NCBI RefSeq assembly: GCF_003130705.1
Contig: NZ_CP021354.1
Coordinates: 3,038,001 to 3,102,000, forward strand
Direction: 5' to 3'
DNA: 64,000 nucleotides
Source: Rhodococcus oxybenzonivorans
GTDB lineage: Bacteria > Actinomycetota > Actinomycetes > Mycobacteriales > Mycobacteriaceae
A program made the translations under genes and the position numbers. Of the stretch, positions 9,005-18,942 are shown piece by piece. Position 1 is the stretch's first letter, and each line of letters starts with the position of its first letter. The notes under the pieces are model-generated. The model had not been told where the DNA came from, did not search any database, and saw nothing but the letters and a program-made list of their open reading frames with translations.

Positions 9005-9919
9005 CTACTGGTCGATAGGCGTCGCCGATGATGTCTGGTCGAGGACCGAAGCCGTCGCTTCGAGAGCCTGAACGAGGAGGGATGACGGGCCTTCTGCGCG
9101 GGTGATCAACCCGACCACTGGAGCTGTGCGACCTTCGATGAGTGGAGTGGACCGGAGGCCGGGTGGTTCACCGAATACTTTGAACCACACCTGAGGCACC
9201 ACTGCAGCCCACTGCCCGGTCTTGACGTGGGCATAGAGGGAAGCGATGGAATCGGTTTCGACTTGTGCGGTGTGGACTGCTCCGTCGTCGGCGAAATAAT
9301 CGTCGAGGATGCGCCTGCCGCGCATGATCGACGGCAATGTGCACATCGGCAACGTCGACGCTTCGCTCCAGGAGATGTCGGCGCGGCGCGGGAGGGCCGG
9401 ATCGTCGGCGGTCAAGAGTGCGTATCGCTCGCGATAGAGCGGGAAAGTGTGGTAGTGCCGGGCGATGTCGTCGTCGAGGTAAGTGATGCCGCCGTCGAGC
9501 TCGAAGCGATCGAGCCGAGCTGTGATTTCGCTCGAGGACAGGTCTTCGGCGAGACGAACCGTGATGAGGGGATGCCGCAGACACAGTGGGCTCGACAGGT
9601 CGGCGACTGTCGCGGATGCGGTGGGAATGACCCCTATTCGGAGGGTGCCGGTGACGCCCGACCGTAGGCTGGCGGCCTCGTGTAGGAGTGATTCCTGGTT
9701 GGCGAGAATTCTCTGAGCCCAACGTACGATCTGCTCGCCCTCCACTGTGAGGCCTTCGAACTTGCGGCCTCGAACGATCAGCGGCAGATCGAGTTCGATC
9801 TCCAGTTTGCGGATCGCCTCCGACAAAGCCGGTTGAGAGACAGCACATGCATCCGCTGCGCGAGTGAAGTGCTTCTCACGCGAGAGAACGACGAGGTACT
9901 CGAGCTGCCGGAACTGCAC
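9005..9919 (-). CDS. LysR family transcriptional regulator
   Basis: LysR-type regulator of 304 residues. The N-terminal winged HTH covers about residues 1-60 (FRQLEYLVVLSREKHFTRAADACAVSQPALSEAIRKLE), followed by a substrate-binding domain starting near GTLRIGVIPTAS. It starts at GTG 9919. It lies 81 bases upstream of the molybdoenzyme gene on the same strand, so it may be co-transcribed with or activate the fdhF-like/fdhD pair. This is a positional inference. Confidence 0.9.
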   Translation of the reverse strand: MQFRQLEYLVVLSREKHFTRAADACAVSQPALSEAIRKLEIELDLPLIVRGRKFEGLTVEGEQIVRWAQRILANQESLLHEAASLRSGVTGTLRIGVIPTASATVADLSSPLCLRHPLITVRLAEDLSSSEITARLDRFELDGGITYLDDDIARHYHTFPLYRERYALLTADDPALPRRADISWSEASTLPMCTLPSIMRGRRILDDYFADDGAVHTAQVETDSIASLYAHVKTGQWAAVVPQVWFKVFGEPPGLRSTPLIEGRTAPVVGLITRAEGPSSLLVQALEATASVLDQTSSATPIDQ

Positions 9920-10236
9920 AGCATAATCTTCTCATCCCGTCTCGCTCCCCGGAGGAGGCGGCGAACGTTTGCGGCTCGACAGCCGAGTATCGGATGTGTT
10001 GTTTGGTGCCAAGGTCACCTCTCTCGCATCGCTGGCCAGGGTCTAGGCCAGGTCCGTTCTGGCCGTTTCGTGGATCGTGGTGAGGCCTCCCCAGGCGACT
10101 GCAACGGGACCAGACGGTCGGTATCGATGATTCGGATCAACACAATTGCCCCGACTCGGTGGCAGGTGGCGTTACCCTGAATTCAGATCATTGAGGAACA
10201 AAGAAATGCTGTGTCTTTGGGGTACCGCCGGATCGA
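9920..10236. other. Divergent intergenic region LysR / kinase-LuxR
   Basis: 317 bases between two divergently transcribed regulators. I see no convincing gene, terminator or long inverted repeat. It must contain both promoters, but no clear consensus elements stand out. Confidence 0.4.
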
Positions 10237-13200
10237 GTGAATCGCCAGCTGCGCATGGCAAATGGTGATCCACTCGAGACTCAGCGTGACGTGGCGTCCG
10301 CCGTCGTTGCGGAGTTGACCACGGCAGGGTTTACGGAGGTCCACGAAATCGGACGTGGCGGCTTCGGCCTTGTCTACCGTTGTGGGCAACCCTCGCTGGA
10401 CCGCACTGTCGCGGTGAAGGTCCTCACCGCCAATCTGGACGAAGACAACCGGGCACGGTTCTTTCGAGAGCAGCGGGCGATGGGCCGCCTTACGGGTCAC
10501 CCGAACATCGCTAACGTGCTCCACATTGGAACCACAACCAGTGGTCGGCCCTACATCGTGATGCAATACCACTCACACGGTTCGTTGGACACCCGAATCC
10601 GTCGGCATGGCCGACTCGACTTGGACGAGGCTCTGCGATTCGGAGTGAAGTTGGCCGGCGCGCTCGAGACCGCGCACCGGCTCGGCATCCTCCATCGAGA
10701 CGTAAAGCCGGGGAATGTCCTGATCACCGATTACGACGAGCCGGCCCTGACCGACTTCGGCATCGCTCATTTTGCTGGGGGATTCGAGACCTCGACGGGC
10801 ATTCTCACCGGATCCCCGGCTTTCACAGCCCCAGAGGTCCTCGAGGGAGAGGAGCCGCCCAGCGCGGCCTCAGACATCTACAGTCTCGGCGCGACCTTGT
10901 TCTCCGCCGTGACCGGGCACGCAGCATTTGAACGTCACAGCGGCGAGCAATTAGTCGCACAGTTCATTCGCATCACTACCCAACCGGTACCAGATCTCCG
11001 CGAGCAGGGAATTCCGGATGATGTCAGCGCGGCTATCGAACACGCGATGTCAGAAAATCCTCGGGAGCGTCCCCTCAGCGCGGCGCAGTTCGGTGACGAA
11101 CTACGCCGGAGTCAGCTCGCTCACGATTTCCCGGTCGAAGAGATGAACCTGCTCGCCGAACGAGGCGCGAAGCGCTCCGAACAAGACCAACCAAGAGCCC
11201 GTCGCCGCTCCACCGCCGGCCTCCTCCACAACGCGATCCCGCCGTCAACGTGGGGAGCGGCGGGAGATCTTCCGTCGGACCTCACCAGCTTCGTAGGCCG
11301 CCGTCGCGAGCTGGCCGACGCCAAGGCGAAGTTGTCGACCTCCCGTCTGGTCACCTTGACCGGGATCGGAGGGGTCGGCAAAACGCGCCTTGCACTACGC
11401 GTTGCGACGGAGGCGCGGCGCGGATTCAGCGGCGGTGTGAGGTTGGTCGAGCTAGGCGAACTGAACGAGCGGTCACTGCTCGTGGATGCGGTCGCTGCGG
11501 CCGTCGGAATACATCATCGCTCGGTACGACCGCTTGAACGCGTAATTGCGGAGTTCCTCGCCACACGCAACCTTCTGCTTGTTCTGGACAACTGTGAGCG
11601 TTTGGTGGATGCAGTCGCCACGCTCGCCGGGAAACTGCTTCGGACCTGTCCCGAGCTGCGGATTCTGGCCACGAGCCGGGAGGCCCTGGATATCGAAGGG
11701 GAAGCGGTGCTGCGCGTACCGCCGCTGACGATCCCCGACGCCGACGATGAGTCGTCCCTGCGCGGGTTTTCCCAGTATGACGCGGTGACGCTGTTTTTAG
11801 AACGTGCCGCCGCTGCGGTGTCCGGGTTCGAGTTGACCGAGGAAAACCGGATCACGGTAGCGCATATCTGCCGGGCACTTGATGGTCTACCCCTGCCGAT
11901 TGAGTTGGCGGCCGCGCGGTTGCGGGCGATGTCCGCCGACCAAATCGCCGAACGACTGAATGACCGGTACAAACTGCTGACCCTGGGACGCCGCGGTGCG
12001 CCGAGGCGCCAACAGACGCTGTGGTTGTCGATGGACTGGAGTTACGACCTGTGCAGTTCCTCGGAACGGCAGCTGTGGGCACGCGTGTCGGTATTCGCCG
12101 GGAGCTTCGAATTGGACGCGGCGGAGGGCATTTGCGTGGGGGAGGAGGCTCCTGAGGATCTGCTCGACGTGCTCACGGCGTTGGTCGACAAGTCGATCCT
12201 GATCAGGGAGGCACCGGGCGGAGTGGTCCGTTTCCGCCTTCTCGAGACGGTACGTGACTACGGCCGACACAAAGCAGAGAAGTCCGGTGATTACGAGGCG
12301 TTGCGCTCGCGGCACCGGGATTGGTACGAGAGGTTGGCACTGACAGCGGAGGCGGAGTGGGTCAGTTCGCAGCAGTTGAAATGGATCGCACGGCTCGGGC
12401 GCGAGGAGTCGAATCTGCGTGAGGCGATGACGCTGTGCCTATCCGAGGTAGGCGATACCGACCCCGGGGCCGGGCTGCGGATCGCAGCTGCGCTGTATCC
12501 CTTCTGGCTTACCCGCGGCAAGCTCACCGAGGGACGATACTGGCTCGACCGAGCCCTCGCCTGCCATCCCCGGCAGCCAACCGCGACACGAGTCAAAGCC
12601 CTCTACTACAGCAGCGTGCTGTCCGAACTTCAGGGCGACCTCCCCGCTGCGACTGCGCTGGTCGACGAGGGGCGATCCTTGGCTGAGCAGATCGACGACC
12701 CGATGACGCATGCACTCGTCGCACAAGCGGAAGGGCTACTCGCGCTCAACAACAGCGACCTCCAGCGCGCGAGCGGGCTTCTGGAAGAAGCCCGCACCAT
12801 GTACGCGACACTGAACGACGACCATCGGAAGGTTGCAGTTGAGTATCTACTGGGTATGGCATATGGACTGCGTGGGGACATTCCGCGGGCGATGGCATGT
12901 CATGACAGGGTTATCGCGATGACGGAGGATCTGGGCGAGTCGATATATCGCTCGTATTCGTTGTGGTCCATGGGTGTTGGGGTTTGGCAGCAGGGAGATA
13001 CGAATCGTGCCGCTCGCTTGCTTGAAGACAGCTTGCGGCTCGGCCGACTGGCGGACGACCAGATTACCGTCACCGTGTGTCTGGAATCCCTGGCGTGGCT
13101 CTGTGACGAGCGCCATGCACAGCGTGCCGCGGTGCTGATGGGCGCCGCCGAGGAATTGGGGCACACCGTAGGCAGCTCGACGGTGATGTTCCCCCACCTC

Positions 13201-13563
13201 CTCGTCCACCATGAAGAGAACAAGCGCCGGATTCGCCATACACTCGGTGAGCGCGCCTTTCAAGCCGCCCATCGGGAAGGGCGCGCGCTCGGAACTCACG
13301 ATGCCATTGTGTATGCCCTGAACGAACAGCCCAGGGACACGACGCGGCCCGCCGGTATCGCGACGAACCTGACCAAACGTGAATGGCAGGTTGCCGACCT
13401 GGTAGCAAAGGGTTTGACCAACAGGGCGATCGCAAAGAGTCTCGTCATCTCGGACCGTACCGCACAAGGCCACGTAGAACACATCCTGAGGAAGCTCGGA
13501 TTCACCTCACGAGCACAGATCGCGGCCTGGTTCGTTGACCAGACCCAAGGCGAACAACTCTGA
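10237..13563 (+). CDS. Ser/Thr kinase - ATPase - TPR - LuxR fusion regulator (PknK-like)
   Basis: Large one-polypeptide signalling regulator of 1108 residues. Domains in order: a eukaryotic-type kinase (about 27-290, glycine loop GRGGFGLVY, Lys61 in VAVKV, catalytic HRDVKPGN with Asp155, DFG at 173-175); a linker; an NB-ARC/AAA ATPase (Walker A GIGGVGKT at 376-383, LLVLDNCE); helical repeats (about 690-1000); and a C-terminal LuxR helix-turn-helix (about 1043-1098, LTKREWQVADLVAKGLTNRAIA). This is the architecture of mycobacterial PknK. No transmembrane helix is seen, so it is cytosolic. GTG 10237 is used; an in-frame ATG at 10255 is possible. Catalytic residues look intact. Targets are unknown. 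A decayed partial homologue lies at 24000-24410. Confidence 0.9.
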   Translation: MNRQLRMANGDPLETQRDVASAVVAELTTAGFTEVHEIGRGGFGLVYRCGQPSLDRTVAVKVLTANLDEDNRARFFREQRAMGRLTGHPNIANVLHIGTTTSGRPYIVMQYHSHGSLDTRIRRHGRLDLDEALRFGVKLAGALETAHRLGILHRDVKPGNVLITDYDEPALTDFGIAHFAGGFETSTGILTGSPAFTAPEVLEGEEPPSAASDIYSLGATLFSAVTGHAAFERHSGEQLVAQFIRITTQPVPDLREQGIPDDVSAAIEHAMSENPRERPLSAAQFGDELRRSQLAHDFPVEEMNLLAERGAKRSEQDQPRARRRSTAGLLHNAIPPSTWGAAGDLPSDLTSFVGRRRELADAKAKLSTSRLVTLTGIGGVGKTRLALRVATEARRGFSGGVRLVELGELNERSLLVDAVAAAVGIHHRSVRPLERVIAEFLATRNLLLVLDNCERLVDAVATLAGKLLRTCPELRILATSREALDIEGEAVLRVPPLTIPDADDESSLRGFSQYDAVTLFLERAAAAVSGFELTEENRITVAHICRALDGLPLPIELAAARLRAMSADQIAERLNDRYKLLTLGRRGAPRRQQTLWLSMDWSYDLCSSSERQLWARVSVFAGSFELDAAEGICVGEEAPEDLLDVLTALVDKSILIREAPGGVVRFRLLETVRDYGRHKAEKSGDYEALRSRHRDWYERLALTAEAEWVSSQQLKWIARLGREESNLREAMTLCLSEVGDTDPGAGLRIAAALYPFWLTRGKLTEGRYWLDRALACHPRQPTATRVKALYYSSVLSELQGDLPAATALVDEGRSLAEQIDDPMTHALVAQAEGLLALNNSDLQRASGLLEEARTMYATLNDDHRKVAVEYLLGMAYGLRGDIPRAMACHDRVIAMTEDLGESIYRSYSLWSMGVGVWQQGDTNRAARLLEDSLRLGRLADDQITVTVCLESLAWLCDERHAQRAAVLMGAAEELGHTVGSSTVMFPHLLVHHEENKRRIRHTLGERAFQAAHREGRALGTHDAIVYALNEQPRDTTRPAGIATNLTKREWQVADLVAKGLTNRAIAKSLVISDRTAQGHVEHILRKLGFTSRAQIAAWFVDQTQGEQL

Positions 13564-13594
13564 CTCGTGAGCTCCGCGTACCCGCTCGGATCGG

Positions 13595-14176
13595 TCAACG
13601 GCGCACCCGATAGCGCAGGTGAAGCACCCGATTGCCTTGAAGCACCACGTCAGGATCCTCCAAGAGGTGCTGCGCGTGGACCGACCCGAAGAAACGCTTG
13701 CCGGACCCGAACACCACGGGTGCGACGTCCATGCGCACCTCGTCGACCAAACCTGCGGCAAGCACCTGGCCACCGGCGTCGCCAGCGGCGACCTCGACGA
13801 TGCGGTCACCCGCGAGCTCCTGCGCCTTGGCCACGGCTGCGTCGATGCCGTCGACGAAGTGAAACGGCGCCTCGGGGTCCCAGCCCTCGGGCTTCGGCCG
13901 GTGCGTCACGACGATCACGTGGTCGATTCCGCCCGGAGGCTTTCCGTCCCAGCCGTCCGTCATGTCGAAGACGTGGCGGCCGACGATTGTCGCCCCGATC
14001 TGATCCCAGTACGGCCGGGTGTAGTCGTAGGACGTCTGCGACATCTTGATCTCGCCGCTCTCGTCCAACGGGACGTCACCGCTGGACAACCAATCGAACA
14101 GCGGTCCGGGCTGGTCGTCCTCGTCCGCGATGAAGCCGTCCACCGACACCGAGCTGTACATGACCACCTTGCCCAT
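13595..14176 (-). CDS. Dihydrofolate reductase-like (RibD C-terminal domain) protein
   Basis: 193-residue protein of the bacterial DHFR/RibD-reductase-like family. Recognisable are KVVMYSSVSVDGFIAD at the N-terminus, TIVGRHVFDMTDGW in the nucleotide-binding half, VAAGDAGGQVLAAGLVDEVRMDVAPVVFGSGKRFF and a C-terminal VLHLRYRVRR. It starts at ATG 14176 with GAGGAGAG just upstream. Such stand-alone proteins probably reduce a small substrate with NADPH, but few have a known role and it need not be a folate enzyme. It is convergent with the kinase-LuxR gene, 31 bases apart. Confidence 0.88.
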   Translation of the reverse strand: MGKVVMYSSVSVDGFIADEDDQPGPLFDWLSSGDVPLDESGEIKMSQTSYDYTRPYWDQIGATIVGRHVFDMTDGWDGKPPGGIDHVIVVTHRPKPEGWDPEAPFHFVDGIDAAVAKAQELAGDRIVEVAAGDAGGQVLAAGLVDEVRMDVAPVVFGSGKRFFGSVHAQHLLEDPDVVLQGNRVLHLRYRVRR

Positions 14177-14512
14177 GGGGCTCTCCTCTGCTCTGGGGTG
14201 CCCCAAATGTAGCGGGTCGTGAGCGGTCGCTCCTTCGAGCAGGCCGCACGGGTGTTCTCGCGAATCCGGACGGCACGACCGCGATATCGAACTCGGGCGG
14301 GCCTTCACCTCCTGCCCACAGCGGCGGGGCTCTGGTACGAGTTCGAATACGGGGCCGCCCTGCGGGTGAACCCGGAGCCGCTCAGGGAACCTCGACACGA
14401 GGTCCTCGCGACCGACGCCCGCAAGCAGGAACGCGGTGACGCGGTTTCCCACCACGACGTGCTCGACCAGGTCACGCACCGAAATCTGTGACGGTGTGGG
14501 CAGACGCCTGTC
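14177..14512 (-). pseudogene. Remnant of a mycothiol-dependent maleylpyruvate-isomerase-like (TIGR03086) gene
   Basis: On the reverse strand from about 14512 the frame reads TPSQISVRDLVEHVVVGNRVTAFLLAG. This matches the N-terminal core of the DinB-like TIGR03086/maleylpyruvate isomerase family, where W-V-R-D-L-V-x-H is highly conserved. The preceding start and the rest of the domain are missing or unrecognisable. After about 40 residues the frame continues into sequence with no protein character. I therefore call it a truncated remnant. It sits between the DHFR-like gene and the SMP-30 gene, both intact. Confidence 0.6.
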
Positions 14513-14521
14513 TCCTCGCGT

Positions 14522-15388
14522 TCAGATGGACGCCGGAACTCCGGTGCGCCCGACCTGCGCGACGGCCACATGAGCAGTCGAGCGTCCTTCGTGAAACTCT
14601 TCGAGCGTCGTTGTATTGCAGCAGAGGTAGAGGGTGTCGAGGTTCTCTCCGCCGAATGCGCACGCCACTGCCCACGTGTCGGTGACCTCGACCTTATCGG
14701 TGATCTGGCCGCCTTCGACGACCCGATAGAAGCCGCTGTCGACACCGAGGGTCAACGCGTTCCCGAACCAGAGGCCGCCGTCACTATCCAGGGCGATGCC
14801 ATCGGGGTGAAACGACTCGTCGAGCTGCGCCCATACTCGGTGGTTGGTCAGACCGCCATCTTCCGCCATGTCGAACGCGCTGATGCGGTGCGGGAAGGTT
14901 TCCGCGACCAGCAGGGTGCCATCGGGGGTACGTGCGCAGCCGTTGGGGAAGATCAGATCTCCAGGTACCTGCGAGACGCTGCCGTCGGCACGGATGTGGA
15001 CGAGGTTTGTCGGCTTCGGATCCTCTTCACCGAGCGCGAATCCGAAATTGCCGGCATAAGCGTCGCCCGCCGGTGAAACGTACAGGTCGTTGCCGATCCC
15101 TCCAGCCAGTGCGCTGAAGTCGGCATACTGCTCGAGCTCGCCGCCGGCGGTGATGCGATACACCGACCGCTCGTTCTGCGAGACGACAAGTGGTGTCCCG
15201 TCGGGAAGGAAACCGAGTCCGGACGGTCGTCCGGGCACTTTAATTATCGGCGTTGCGGCGCCGTCCTCAGCGAAGGTGAGCACCTGTTCGCCGAAGAAGT
15301 CGCTGGCCCAGAGTTTTCCGTCATGCCAGCGAGGTGCCTCGAGAAACTGATGCCCGGTCGAGAATGCTGTGGGTTGGTAGGTAGCCAT
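14522..15388 (-). CDS. SMP-30/gluconolactonase family lactonase
   Basis: Six-bladed beta-propeller hydrolase of 288 residues. The family Glu near the N-terminus (FLEAPRWHDGKLWASDF), the central IFPNGCARTPDG segment and DSFHPDGIALDSDGGLWFG (metal-binding Asp/Asn region) are present. These enzymes use a divalent metal to open lactones. It is the last gene of the minus-strand operon headed by the enoyl-CoA hydratase, 260 bases beyond the Baeyer-Villiger monooxygenase gene. A lactonase is what one would want after a monooxygenase that turns a cyclic ketone into a lactone. The assignment to this pathway is inference. Confidence 0.88.
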   Translation of the reverse strand: MATYQPTAFSTGHQFLEAPRWHDGKLWASDFFGEQVLTFAEDGAATPIIKVPGRPSGLGFLPDGTPLVVSQNERSVYRITAGGELEQYADFSALAGGIGNDLYVSPAGDAYAGNFGFALGEEDPKPTNLVHIRADGSVSQVPGDLIFPNGCARTPDGTLLVAETFPHRISAFDMAEDGGLTNHRVWAQLDESFHPDGIALDSDGGLWFGNALTLGVDSGFYRVVEGGQITDKVEVTDTWAVACAFGGENLDTLYLCCNTTTLEEFHEGRSTAHVAVAQVGRTGVPASI

Positions 15389-15647
15389 CGCGTGAACTCC
15401 TAAGTCCGTGCGGGTTGAGGTACTGGGTGATTTTCACTCGGCTGTCAGGAATTGGGTCCCGAGCCAAGGATTCGGCACGATTGTGGTGGATCAGCTCCTT
15501 GTGGAGAGGGTGGTCGACGAAAATTCGAAATCCCTCTCGGAAATCGTCGATTTCACTGGTCTAAATGGACGGCTTAAAGGTGAATGTCACAACATGTATG
15601 AGCATGTTTACCCTCGGGTTCCGATCGGGGTGGCTGGTCAGGTGAGA

Positions 15648-17279
15648 TCAGACAAGTTCGAACTGCTCCTGATATCCACCGGCAGCAGCCTTCTCGAGGA
15701 TTTCGAGATATACCGAGAGACCGCCGGGATACATGAGCATTTCGACGGTTTTGCCGGGTACGTTTGCGCCCATGTACCATGACTTGGCCAGGGGGAACAG
15801 GGTGGCCGAGGTGAGATCAGCGATATGCGCACCCCAGTATTGTTGGGCTTCCGGCTTGGCCTCGATGCGGGTATAGCCGTTGTTCCGCATGTGCTCGACG
15901 ATTTGGATCAGATGTTCGCCTTCAAGTTCGGCGCATGTCGGACCATTGCAGAATGCGTTCGGGCTCTGGGGCCCGTAGACGTACAGAAGATTCGGGAAGC
16001 CTACTGTCGCCTTGCCCAGTGCTGTCCGGCTGCCGCCGCGGAACACCTCCTCGAAGGTCTCATTGCTGGTGCCGCGAATATCGATGGCAGTCAAACCTCC
16101 GGTGACCGAGTCGAAGCCGGTGGCCAGCACGATGACATCGACTTCGTGTCGGGTTCCGTCCGCGGTGACGATGGCGTCACTGGTGACCTCCCGGATCGGA
16201 TTGGCAGAGGAATCGACAAGCTCGACATCGTCACGGCACAGGCTCTCGAAGTAGTTCTGCTCCAGGGAGACACGCTTGACGCCCCACGGATGGATCGGCT
16301 CGGTCGGTGCAAGCAGTTCCACCAGCTCCGGCCTGGTGATACGTTGACGTGTCTTGTCCCGCCAGAACGCGTACAGGATGTCGTTGTCGTCCTTGTCGAA
16401 CAGGACATTCAGGAAGCCACCCAGCCAGGGCTGTAGTCCACCGTTGGTCCAGAGTTCCTCGAGTATTTCGTTGCGACGTTCCTCGCTCAGATCCTGGAGG
16501 TTCTCTTTGAGGAAGTCATAATCGAAACCGGCCCAGGTGTTCTTGCGGTTGGCGAATCGCTCCGGGTAGGTCTTCTTCATCTCGGCATTGTCCGCCTCAG
16601 TGAGCGCTCGCTGATTCATCGGAAGCGCGGTGTTGGGAGTGCGCTGGAACACCGTCAGATGATCTGCGACTTTCGAGGCCTCCTGGATTACCTGGATGCC
16701 GCTGGCTCCGGTGCCGATGACGGCGACCCGCTTGCCCGCAAGGTCGTAGCCCTCCAGTGGCCAGCGTGCTGTGTGGAAGTAGTCGCCCCCGAACTTCTCG
16801 AGGCCAGGGAGCTTGGGGAAGAGGGGCTTGGAGCCGGCACCGAGACACATGATCACGAACCGCGCCTGCGTGGTGAATTCCTCACCGGTGCGCTCGTTGC
16901 GGGAGACCAATGTCCACTTATGGGTTTCTTCATCGAACCGGCCTGCCAGGACACGGGTCTCGTAGCGGACGTCTTTGCTCAGGTCGAGCTTCTCGTCGAC
17001 GTATTCGAAGTAGCGAACCAGCTCGTCACGACCGGGGTACATCTCGCTCCAGTTCCAGTCGCGCCAGAGCTCTTCACGCGAGAACTGGTAGACCGGCGCC
17101 CAGGTATCGACGCGTGCACCTGGATAGGAATTCCAATGCCAGACGCCGCCGAGTCCGGTGCCGGCCTCGTAGATCTTGACGTTGTAGCCGAGGGTGCGCA
17201 GCCGGTCGAGCTGGTAGACGCCGGAGAAGCCGCCGCCGATGACGAGGACGTCGAGTTCCTCGAGGAGTGTGGTGTTCAC
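15648..17279 (-). CDS. Baeyer-Villiger flavin monooxygenase
   Basis: FAD- and NADPH-dependent class B monooxygenase, 543 residues. It has the FAD Rossmann motif GGGFSG at 15-20, the Baeyer-Villiger fingerprint FGGDYFHTARWP at 163-174 (consensus FxGxxxHxxxW) and the second Rossmann motif GTGASG at 189-194. It converts a ketone to an ester or lactone. The start is GTG 17279, preceded by AAAGGAAA; the longer open frame overlaps the acyl-CoA synthetase. It lies 46 bases after that synthetase in a single operon with two acyl-CoA dehydrogenases and a hydratase, so it likely opens a cyclic or long-chain ketone before beta-oxidation. The substrate is unknown. Confidence 0.92.
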   Translation of the reverse strand: MNTTLLEELDVLVIGGGFSGVYQLDRLRTLGYNVKIYEAGTGLGGVWHWNSYPGARVDTWAPVYQFSREELWRDWNWSEMYPGRDELVRYFEYVDEKLDLSKDVRYETRVLAGRFDEETHKWTLVSRNERTGEEFTTQARFVIMCLGAGSKPLFPKLPGLEKFGGDYFHTARWPLEGYDLAGKRVAVIGTGASGIQVIQEASKVADHLTVFQRTPNTALPMNQRALTEADNAEMKKTYPERFANRKNTWAGFDYDFLKENLQDLSEERRNEILEELWTNGGLQPWLGGFLNVLFDKDDNDILYAFWRDKTRQRITRPELVELLAPTEPIHPWGVKRVSLEQNYFESLCRDDVELVDSSANPIREVTSDAIVTADGTRHEVDVIVLATGFDSVTGGLTAIDIRGTSNETFEEVFRGGSRTALGKATVGFPNLLYVYGPQSPNAFCNGPTCAELEGEHLIQIVEHMRNNGYTRIEAKPEAQQYWGAHIADLTSATLFPLAKSWYMGANVPGKTVEMLMYPGGLSVYLEILEKAAAGGYQEQFELV

Positions 17280-17325
17280 GGGAGTTTCCTTTCGGAAGAG
17301 GTACGAGGGAGATGGGGGAGTGCGA

Positions 17326-18942
17326 TCAGACAGCGTTGTCGGAGGCCAGAGCGTCTCGGATTCGGTCACGCAGGACGAACTTTTGGATCTTGCCTGTCGC
17401 CGTCCGCGGTAGTTGTTCGACGACTTCGAGCCGCTCGGGCAGCTTCTGGGTAGCCACCCGATGTTCGCGCAGGAATGACGTGAGCTCGTCCAGGGCAGGT
17501 GGATGCGCCTGGTCGCTCGGTACCACATAGGCGCAGATGCGTTCGACCATGATCGGGTCGGGCATGCCGATCACCGCGATATCGGCAATACCGGGATATT
17601 CGAAGAGCAGGTCTTCGATCTCCTTGGCGGAAATGTTCTCCCCGCCCCGGACGATGATGTCCTTACGCCGGCCGGTGATCTGGATGTACCCGTCCTCGTC
17701 GATCACCGCCAGATCACCGGTCCGAAACCAGCCATCCGAGGTGAAGGCATCCGCATTGAGTGTCGAATCGACGTATCCGGTGAACAGGTCAGGGCCGCGA
17801 ACCTGCAGGTCGCCGACCGCGCCCGGAGGGACCGGAGTGTCGTGTTCATCGACAGCCCTCGCTTCTGCGGACCCGATAGGACGCCCGTCGGTGGTGGCGC
17901 GCTTGTCCAGCGGATCGCTCGCGTTTCCGCCGGACAGAGTCGGGAATTCGGTCGATCCGTAGATGCGGGTCGCGGTGCAGCCCAGCTGCTCCTCGGCCTG
18001 CCGGATCAGTTCGGGAGGTACGTCGGCGCCACCGCAACCAAACACCCGCAGGGTGATGTCGTACTCGGCGCGATGCGGGTGGTGTACCAGCCCGTGCAAG
18101 AAGGGTGTGGCACCGACGACGAACGTGCAGCGTCGGCGTTGCAGCAACTCCAGGCCGGCGCCGGGGTCCCAGATATCTTGGAACACGACATGGCTGCCGA
18201 GCATGAACGGCAACTGCAGTCCGTACAGAATGCCGGTGATGTGACCGACCGGTGAGGGCATGTACACGATGTCCTCGCCGGTCAGATCGAAGAGTTCGAT
18301 GATGCTCCGGTTCTCGTAATCCAGGCTTTCGTGGGTGTGCAGAGCACCCTTCGGATCGGAGGTGGTTCCGGATGTGTACAAAAGCAATGCGATATCGGTG
18401 CTGGCGTGCGAGACGGGATTGTCGAGTGGAGTGGCGCCCGAGAGGATTTGGTCGAACTCGTTGTCGGAACCGCGAACGGTGATCACATGCTCGAGGTCGG
18501 GGAGCGTGGGCGCCAACTCGTCGAACATCCCGCGGTGGTCGAAGGTGCGGAACATGCCGGGCACAAACGCGATACGCGCTCGCGATTGCTTCAGAATGAA
18601 CTGCACTTCGCGATGTCGATAGATCGGGATGATCGGGGTGGAGACCGCGCCGATCCGCAGCGCACCGTGATGTACGACGATCGCTTCGAGCCAGTTCGGC
18701 AACTGCCAGACCACCGAGTCGCCCGGCCGGATCCCACGCTCGAGTAGCACGCCGGCCAACCGGCGGATCATGGCGTCGAGTTCGGCATAACTGACCTGAC
18801 GATCGCCATCGACCACAGCCAGCCGATCGGGGTGATGGTGTGCATACTCGGCCAAACCAGAATCGATCGTGCTGCGGCTCCACTCGCCGCTGGTGAGGTA
18901 GCGGTCGCGGCGCGCGGAATCGGTGTGAGTTGCGGTGATCAT
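17326..18942 (-). CDS. Acyl-CoA synthetase (AMP-forming, class I adenylate-forming)
   Basis: 538-residue ligase that activates a carboxylic acid to its CoA thioester through an acyl-adenylate. The P-loop is YTSGTTSDPKG (Ser where most have Gly after TT), followed by YGSTEFP, the hinge GYIQITGRRKDIIVRGGENIS and the C-terminal lysine motif TATGKIQK. The ATG at 18942 overlaps the acyl-CoA dehydrogenase stop by 4 bases. In the operon it would activate the acid released from the Baeyer-Villiger ester or lactone. Chain length or ring preference cannot be read from the sequence. Confidence 0.92.
   Translation of the reverse strand: MITATHTDSARRDRYLTSGEWSRSTIDSGLAEYAHHHPDRLAVVDGDRQVSYAELDAMIRRLAGVLLERGIRPGDSVVWQLPNWLEAIVVHHGALRIGAVSTPIIPIYRHREVQFILKQSRARIAFVPGMFRTFDHRGMFDELAPTLPDLEHVITVRGSDNEFDQILSGATPLDNPVSHASTDIALLLYTSGTTSDPKGALHTHESLDYENRSIIELFDLTGEDIVYMPSPVGHITGILYGLQLPFMLGSHVVFQDIWDPGAGLELLQRRRCTFVVGATPFLHGLVHHPHRAEYDITLRVFGCGGADVPPELIRQAEEQLGCTATRIYGSTEFPTLSGGNASDPLDKRATTDGRPIGSAEARAVDEHDTPVPPGAVGDLQVRGPDLFTGYVDSTLNADAFTSDGWFRTGDLAVIDEDGYIQITGRRKDIIVRGGENISAKEIEDLLFEYPGIADIAVIGMPDPIMVERICAYVVPSDQAHPPALDELTSFLREHRVATQKLPERLEVVEQLPRTATGKIQKFVLRDRIRDALASDNAV

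Noticed and set aside
13567..14212. Plus-strand frames opposite the DHFR-like gene
   Set aside because: Arg/Pro-rich or shadow translations; the reverse-strand protein has clear family motifs and a ribosome site.
15408..15782. Plus-strand open frame of 124 codons between SMP-30 and BVMO genes
   Set aside because: Its second part overlaps the C-terminus of the monooxygenase on the other strand, and no ribosome site or family features are seen.
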